A DNA stretch of 64,000 nucleotides, taken from NCBI GenBank assembly GCA_948146395.1, contig OX411558.1:39262116-39326115 (forward strand), read 5' to 3'. Source of the DNA: Fragum whitleyi. Taxonomy: Eukaryota > Mollusca > Bivalvia > Cardiida > Cardiidae. Every line of letters begins with the position of its first letter. The stretch's first letter is position 1. The notes beneath the pieces are model-generated. The model searched no databases and had not been told where the DNA came from. It worked only from the letters and a program-made list of their open reading frames with translations. Position numbers and translations under genes: made by a program. Below, piece after piece: positions 58,378 through 64,000 of this stretch.

Positions 58378-59739
58378 GTTACCATGGCAACGACCTTCAA
58401 AGCACGGAATTTTGCAATATTAGGCTTTTTTGAAGCTATATAATTTGGTATTTACATGAAGATGATGGTTGATTTTGTATGTATTGGATAATCGAGAACC
58501 GAAATTTTTGAACTAGATTTTTAGTTGTGTCAGTTAGTGCCAAAAAGGTTGGTTACCATGACAATAAATATGGCTAATTTTGATAAATTGATTTCGAAAT
58601 GTTGTTAATAATTTCCAGTTTTTTTTCGCTTATGACTGACTTTTGATATGTAGATGGAATTTATTATATAAAAGGAGCAACTGAGATTCAAATTAATTTT
58701 GTTGTTGTGCACATTGGTTACCATGACAACGGTAACTATAGCTCATAACTGGCTGCTTTTGTTACTTTGGAGTTGTTTTTTTAATTTTTGCAGCATGATA
58801 AACCGATTTTGATTATTGGAACATATCTAACAAAAAGTGCTCTTTCAAAAACTGCAAAAAAATTATTGGGCCTTTTTGTTACCATGGCAACCATTTTTAT
58901 TATTTTCTTAAATCAGTTATTTTAAGTCCCTGAAAGTTTATATGTGATAAGAAAAGAGATCAAATAAGCCTCTATCAAAATACAAGAAAAAAGAATAAAA
59001 ATTTTAATAGTTGCCATGGTAATTTGTCGATACAACCCAAAATTAGCATTTTTGGGGTGATTTTGCAGCCTTTTTCCCAAAAAATTGGACTGATTAACAC
59101 AACTATTTTGATATATAAGCTAGAGGAAAGTTTGAACTTTATTAAAGATTAAGAAATATTCCGATTGCTTAGTGTTGGATACCCGTATCCAAGGACTAAA
59201 AATGGGCTTTTGTGAATTATAACATAATTGTTACCATAGCAACAGGCTATTTCCTGCAAATTTTTGAAAGAAAAATCTCATATGTCTTAAAAGGTCTATT
59301 TGAGCAATTTTACAAATTATCATAATATTGAATATGAGTTCAATAATCTAGTCATTTTAGGATTCTAAAGAGTTCTGAAGTTGCCCTCATTTAAGGGATA
59401 TGAATTCACGTTGCCATAGCAACGAACACAAAAATTATTTTCATTTGAAAGTTTATGTGGTATTTCCTTCTTAAACGGAAAACAATGTCTGTATTTTGTC
59501 ATTACATTTGAAAAAATGCAAAAATCAATATTTAAGTAGGGTATGTGTATTGTTGCCATGGAAACATAAGTTAACAACATAGGCCCAAAAATATTATTAC
59601 TTCATTTGAGAGAACGATGATGGGGAACTTATATCTTGTGTGTTTTTATTTCAGTTTGTGCTGCATTTCTGATATATTTGCCTGTAAAAACTCGCAAAAA
59701 GAGACTTTTTCAATCTTTAATGTCTGTTTCCATGGCAAC
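58378..59739. repeat. Nine X-box-like palindromes at ~170-bp spacing
   Basis: GTTACCATGGCAAC-type 14-mers start at 58378, 58552, 58717, 58878, 59010, 59230, 59410, 59552 and 59726. Spacings are 174, 165, 161, 132, 220, 180, 142 and 174 bp. Sequence between them is AT-rich and only faintly similar. The motif matches the RFX X-box (GTNRCC..RGYAAC). May be an old satellite in which only this core stayed conserved, or a clustered binding region. Confidence 0.6.
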
Positions 59740-60221
59740 CAGAAGTGATATCAAGAATTTTTTCATCTTATTTTTACTTTTGGGTCAGCCCTAGCCTCAT
59801 GTTTAAATTCTATCAAAATTTGAGACATAGCGTGCCACAACCCCTATTTAAAAGTGTAAGTGCTTACAGAGAATTGCTATTAATTTCTAAAACGTAAAAT
59901 CAAAATTCTCAAAAACTCAACTAGCAATAAAATGTTATCTTAAAAAGCTTTAAGTTTTATATATGAATGCATAATCTTTGCGTGGTATTTTAATTTAGTA
60001 ATACTTAAAAAAGAAAATAACTCAAGTTTAAGTTTACAGGAGTCAAATTAAATCGGATTATGTTAAAGAAAATTGGGTTCAATCAATAATTGGATTAAAG
60101 TGAAAAAGACAAATAAAACTTAAAACATGGGAAATGGAATGTGTGTGGAAACTGCGGGGTCTTGGACTGTTTTTGACTGGTAAGTTATGTCTAATTCAAG
60201 GTTGCACCTCGCTAGAAATAA
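59740..60221. other. Non-coding stretch, no gene seen
   Basis: AT-rich, nothing recognised. Confidence 0.4.
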
Positions 60222-60845
60222 ATTGTTTGTTTGTATGGGGTTTTACACCGCTTTCGGCATCATTGCAGTTATATCGTGACAGTTGGTACACCTTCTCATA
60301 GTGTCGTTTATCATGCAATGAAGCCTGTATTGACCTGATATCAACTGTCAGATAACATAATATGATATCAGGCAGTCTATTTTTAGAAACAATTTGCATG
60401 AATTTTAAACTGAATTTCTTTGATTTTTAAAGGTTAATTATAATCAAGCGCTGAAAATGATTGAATGATAAATAGAATAAAATGTAAGTGTCATTAAATA
60501 TCATTGTTATCTGTTCTCGGCTGTGAGAATTTATCAAGACTCGGCAAAGCCTCGTCCTGAAAAATTCTCCCAACCTCGACATGATAACATTGATATTTAA
60601 AGACACCAACACATTATTCTCTATTTCTCACACCAGTACAACAACACCATTTCACCCGAGTCACCAGCTTCTAACCCCACTTAAGCGTACAACTTATCAT
60701 ACGACCATTGGTTGGAAACAAATGAGTCGTACGTGCTATATTGACTTTTGTCAAATGGAGGATGAACGTTGTCCGAGCCGTGGTTCGGACTCACGGCCCT
60801 CGAATTGACAGCAAAATGCATTACCACTGAGCTAGCTGGGCTCGG
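60222..60845 (-). repeat. SINE split by a family A insertion
   Basis: SINE tail at 60222-60300 ('tgtatggggttttacaccgc'), family A repeat at 60308-60626, then the SINE resumes with 'tctcacaccagtacaacaac' to the tRNA-like head complement ('gttcggactcacggcc', 'gagctagctgggct') ending about 60845. Confidence 0.75.
60308..60626 (+). mobile_element. Family A MITE-like repeat, copy 4, nested in a SINE
   Basis: 'tatcatgcaatgaagcctgt' to 'acacattattctctattt'. The interrupted SINE defines both boundaries to within a few bases, useful for defining the family ends. Confidence 0.75.
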
Positions 60846-60929
60846 TGGTATAAAATTGTACACAAAGCTTAAAAGAAGGCGCAAAAATGCGACTGGGCAA
60901 AGGTGCGAGAGGCTAAAACCTAGCTCCTA

Positions 60930-61364
60930 CAGTTGAGAACATCATGATATTGACAAGATTAATGATTTTAAAAAGATTTTGAAATGAAATTGAATTAGTG
61001 CATGGAGCGAATTTTGAGTGAAATTCAAGGTAGGTTAACCAATATTGCTAATTTTGTTCAAGATGAACAAAATTAGCTATACTTATTACCTCCCTTTAAT
61101 AAAATATACTTAATTTCTGTTTGTGTGGCTTCATGGACCAATCAGACACTTTAATCTCCATATCAGCCAATAAAATCGCAGAATAATTTGATCGATTTGC
61201 ATTAAATGTTGTTTGTCTTGGCCGATTTTGAAATGTTTTCTAAAAATTTTGATTCATTATGATCGCTTTGAGTGAGTGATTGGAATGAATGAATGAAGAG
61301 TTGGGTGAGCGATTTAGGTCGCTTTTGATCGAAATGAGTGGCAATATTACGATGCTTTGAAATG
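60930..61364 (+). mobile_element. Family D MITE, diverged
   Basis: TA-CAGTTGAGAACATCATG... to ...'ttgaaatg'-TA, with 'ttcaagatgaacaaaattagc' and 'ttacctccctttaataaa' in the middle. Confidence 0.6.
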
Positions 61365-61488
61365 TACAACATAGCCTTCAGTTCTCTCCAATAAGCTGAT
61401 TGATAGATAGCTACATTATCGCAGCTAGGCGTAAAGCCTCCTGCATTTAGCATATTGGGTCATTCCTCTGTTAAATATCGGGAGGTTA

Positions 61489-61915
61489 CTGTTATTTACA
61501 ACGCGAAATTGACAATCATCTCTATCAAACCCATTGTAAATCTTTCCCTCAGCGCTCCATTCATTCATTCTAACCACTCAATCAAACCGCTCAAAAACGC
61601 TCCAAAATTATTAAAACAAAATAAATAAACAATCAACTGCTACATTAAAAATAAATATGATAAGAAAAAAATGCGATTTCACAGACATTATAAGAAAAAT
61701 GTAAGCGTGGGATTGATTCTTCAAGAAATGGGAAGCTAAAAGAACATGCATACTTATTATATAACAGGGAGGTAATAAATATCGATAATTTCGTTCATCC
61801 TGAACAAAATTAAGGGATATTGGATTACCTCCCTTTAATTTCACTCGAAACCCACTCACCACACTCATTCAATTTCATTCCAAAACCATTCACCTAGTCG
61901 CTGGTGTTGCTATAT
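61489..61915 (-). mobile_element. Family D MITE, inverted and diverged
   Basis: 'gcgaaattgacaatcatctc', 'aacagggaggtaataaatat', 'ggattacctccctttaattt' and 'ccattcacctagtcg'. Adjacent to the previous copy in the opposite orientation. Confidence 0.55.
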
Positions 61916-62639
61916 GTAACACATCCATCATGAAGGAAATGCCGTTCTTTCTTCATTTAAACTCGGGAAATTACTTTTCTCTTATTTGTGTTAAATCTTA
62001 TTTTCTCAGAATTTCACATGTATATAATGTATTGCTTGTCTTTTCCTCTTTCCCCTTCTCCTTTTTCCGCTCTTGTTTTTGTGATCTGTCAACGAGGGAT
62101 CCAGAAGGGCTCCCATCATCCTCACCTTCCTCTGCGATCGGGAGTCCTGGGCGATTTTACGTCATAGACTTTGGGAAAAATACGGGCGCAGCCATGAAAT
62201 TGCGTCATTTCGCACGTAGGGTTTTATGACGTCACAAACACCAACGATTCCCGCTGAGGATGACTTTGCATAAAATGAAATCAAAGAAAGAATAGAAACG
62301 GACAAATTATAATTTGATAACAATCGTAGTTTGTTTTACTGCACTTTGTCATCAAAATATAATTTGCCAAAAATCTCCACAGACGATCGGGAAGAATTAA
62401 TAACTTGTGATTTTCCGAAGTACCACCAGAAGCCGAGCAACGCTATGAATGACCCTAAATTACTACACTTACGTCCGAGATACTTTCCAGTTTACGGAAA
62501 CGTCCGAGCGATGTTCCGAATGCCTCCCTCTGTAGCCAAACTATTTCATTTTAAGCAGAAATTCAATTAAAGTCGTGTATTACTAAAGACCGCATTCTCC
62601 TTTATGTATATTCGAAACCCCTTTCAAGAATGCTTCGAT
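61916..62639. other. Upstream region of the second innexin, no clear exon
   Basis: Less AT-rich than the surroundings (62050-62250) with TGACGTCA at about 62227. Open frames of 99 and 79 codons lie here; the second (62331-62570) has a normal amino-acid mix but no ATG start and no family I know. A 5' untranslated exon or promoter of the second innexin could lie here, but no AT|gt donor that would complete its start codon is evident. Confidence 0.3.
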
Positions 62640-62725
62640 CCTAGTCAGTCTCTTAAGTCCGAGCAGTCTTGCTAGTATCGACAATTAACGCATTGGTCCC
62701 TTTTCGTTTAACGAGTCAAGTTTAT
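62640..62725. repeat. Remnant of the 1301-1560 type MITE
   Basis: 'cctagtcagtctcttaag' and 'ggtcccttttcgtttaacga' match the core and right end of the MITE at 1301-1560, ending 12 bp before the innexin acceptor. Confidence 0.5.
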
Positions 62726-62736
62726 AAATTTTTCAG

Positions 62737-62950
62737 GCTGGACAAGATCCTGGGAAACATTGGCAGTTATGGCGGTGTTATGAAAATCCGAAATGATGAC
62801 GATTTCGCGGATAGATTGAGTCACCATTTTACTCCCATGTTACTGCTCATATTTACGATAATCGTGAGTACCAAACAATACGCCGGGGATCCAATACAGT
62901 GCTGGTGTCCTGCACAGTTTACAGAGGCGCACGTGAATTACGCAAATCAG
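62737..62950 (+). CDS. Second innexin, first coding exon body (gene continues beyond the window)
   Basis: Same length (214 nt), same phases and same acceptor/donor context ('tttttcag', 'CAG|gtgagtaaga') as 7941-8154. It encodes LDKILGNIGSYGGVMKIRND, the HHFTPMLLLIFTI TM1, and the CWC-containing first loop to YANQ; 62 of 71 residues are identical to the first innexin. As there, the Met must come from an upstream exon (AT|G). No further innexin exon is seen before the window ends, in line with the 2.1-kb first intron of the other copy. Confidence 0.92.
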
Positions 62951-64000
62951 GTGAGTAAGAAATTTAATTATATCGACTATATATAACTAGATATAACAAG
63001 CTATATGGTCCCTTTTCGCTTAAAATATACCTAAAACATTAGTGACCGTTTGCGTTACAAATACGTAAAGTTAACGTAATTCTAACGTCTGTGTCTAAAA
63101 AATTATGTTGGTAAAACTAAGGTTCACTGTAAGCTAGAATGACAATACTTTAGGAAAAAAAGAAAAGGAAATGGTAAGAATAAAACTACCAAAGAGCAAA
63201 AAAGTTTAGAACCTATAATCAGACTGCTTTTTTCGCACAATCTCGCCGTGTTTTTTTTTTTGTTTTGTTTGTTTGGGGTTTTTTTGCAATTTGGCCACGG
63301 TCGATATTTTTGATACCTTTAAATTGGTCTTATTCACCACACAGAATATATTTTGTACCAATTTCCATTTTTCACAGGTCTATTAGATCTCGTACACCTA
63401 CGATTTCAGAATGGAATAATCCATCCCACTACTAACATGACAATTGCAAAAGATTTCAGCTACTTCAGTACAAAAGTACTTAATATAATTTCGCTGTAAG
63501 CAATATATTGTGCAGTATTTCAAAAAAAAGTGATTCCGTAATAAGAGAAGTGCAATTCAGTTCATTTTAAAAACATTTTTTCTATCCGAATACATTCTTC
63601 ATTTCAATGAAGTATTATGAAACATAATCGTAAAAGATAATTAAGCTCCTTATAAACAGACATGGATAGAATCACGACAACTTCGTTATAAGCGAAATCT
63701 ATGCAATAATTTGAGGATATTGAATGAGTGGTCGTGAACTATCAAAAGTATTCAAAGAGTTAGATACAAACAGGTTAAAACGATTAGCTTTCATACCAAA
63801 ACAAATCGTTTCCATATTAACGTTTTGTTGACGTCAAGTGTTTAACGGCTTTCAGATTTTTGAAATTATCGCTCTTTTGACACATTTATATGGCTATATC
63901 ACTCTATTTTATTATGCTTTGGGCGGATGTTCTAGAATTGCTTTAGTATGCATCCAAAGTGATGAAAATTTTTTTTGACTAAGAACAGTGAAACTTGTTT
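62951..64000. other. Second innexin, intron 1
   Basis: Starts with gtgagtaaga; AT-rich, with T-runs at 63250-63285. No exon recognised. Confidence 0.5.

Noticed and set aside
61930..62570. Frames of 99 and 79 codons upstream of the second innexin
   Set aside because: No family resemblance; the 79-codon one starts at TTG. Kept only as possible 5' exon territory.

Overview
Eukaryotic, AT-rich, intron- and repeat-dense DNA with metazoan gene content. The best guess is a mollusc, most likely a bivalve: the host gene is an innexin (the protostome gap-junction family), and several repeats are of types I associate with bivalves (a tRNA-derived SINE whose tail reads 'ggggtttaacgccgctttc', 'tatgcccccgcatcg' elements, 'gaccttgacc' repeats, many foldback MITEs). 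The species cannot be named from the sequence alone.

Layout. (1) 1-7940: MITE/SINE-rich flank with a decayed innexin exon start at 7150. (2) 7941-12434: a four-exon innexin gene on the + strand, about 411 aa, whose start codon appears to be split by an intron (AT|G); its introns hold a GGTC/GATT microsatellite and a 27-bp minisatellite. (3) 11756-28819: two near-identical tandem copies of an 8.5-kb segment that begins in the last innexin intron, so the last innexin exon is present twice. (4) 28820-36434: intergenic DNA with MITEs, a 0.9-kb TIR element and an ATTC microsatellite. (5) 36435-53003: a nested 16.6-kb DNA transposon, the centre of interest. (6) 53004-64000: the far half of the interrupted MITE, foldbacks, a spaced array of RFX X-box-like palindromes (58.4-59.7 kb), a SINE split by a MITE, and at 62737-62950 the first coding exon body of a second innexin.

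The giant element has about 39-bp terminal inverted repeats (35/39 matching), a candidate 4-bp target duplication (ATAT), and it splits an older TA-flanked MITE whose halves lie on either side. Its left 3 kb is a tandem array with a 222-bp period, built from inverted pairs of a 15-bp motif (GATGTAATTTGACAC); the same motif recurs at the right end. Between the ends is one long spliced gene. A short first exon at 37156 joins in phase to a 2.58-kb exon encoding a DDE-like transposase. An 80-nt intron then joins this in phase to an OTU cysteine-protease exon. After that come nine phase-2 symmetric exons (129 nt, five of exactly 120 nt, three of 105 nt) and a last exon. All junctions close in frame, giving a predicted 1519-aa transposase-OTU fusion with an exon-amplified acidic tail.

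All splice models and family calls come from reading the sequence; no search or RNA data were available.
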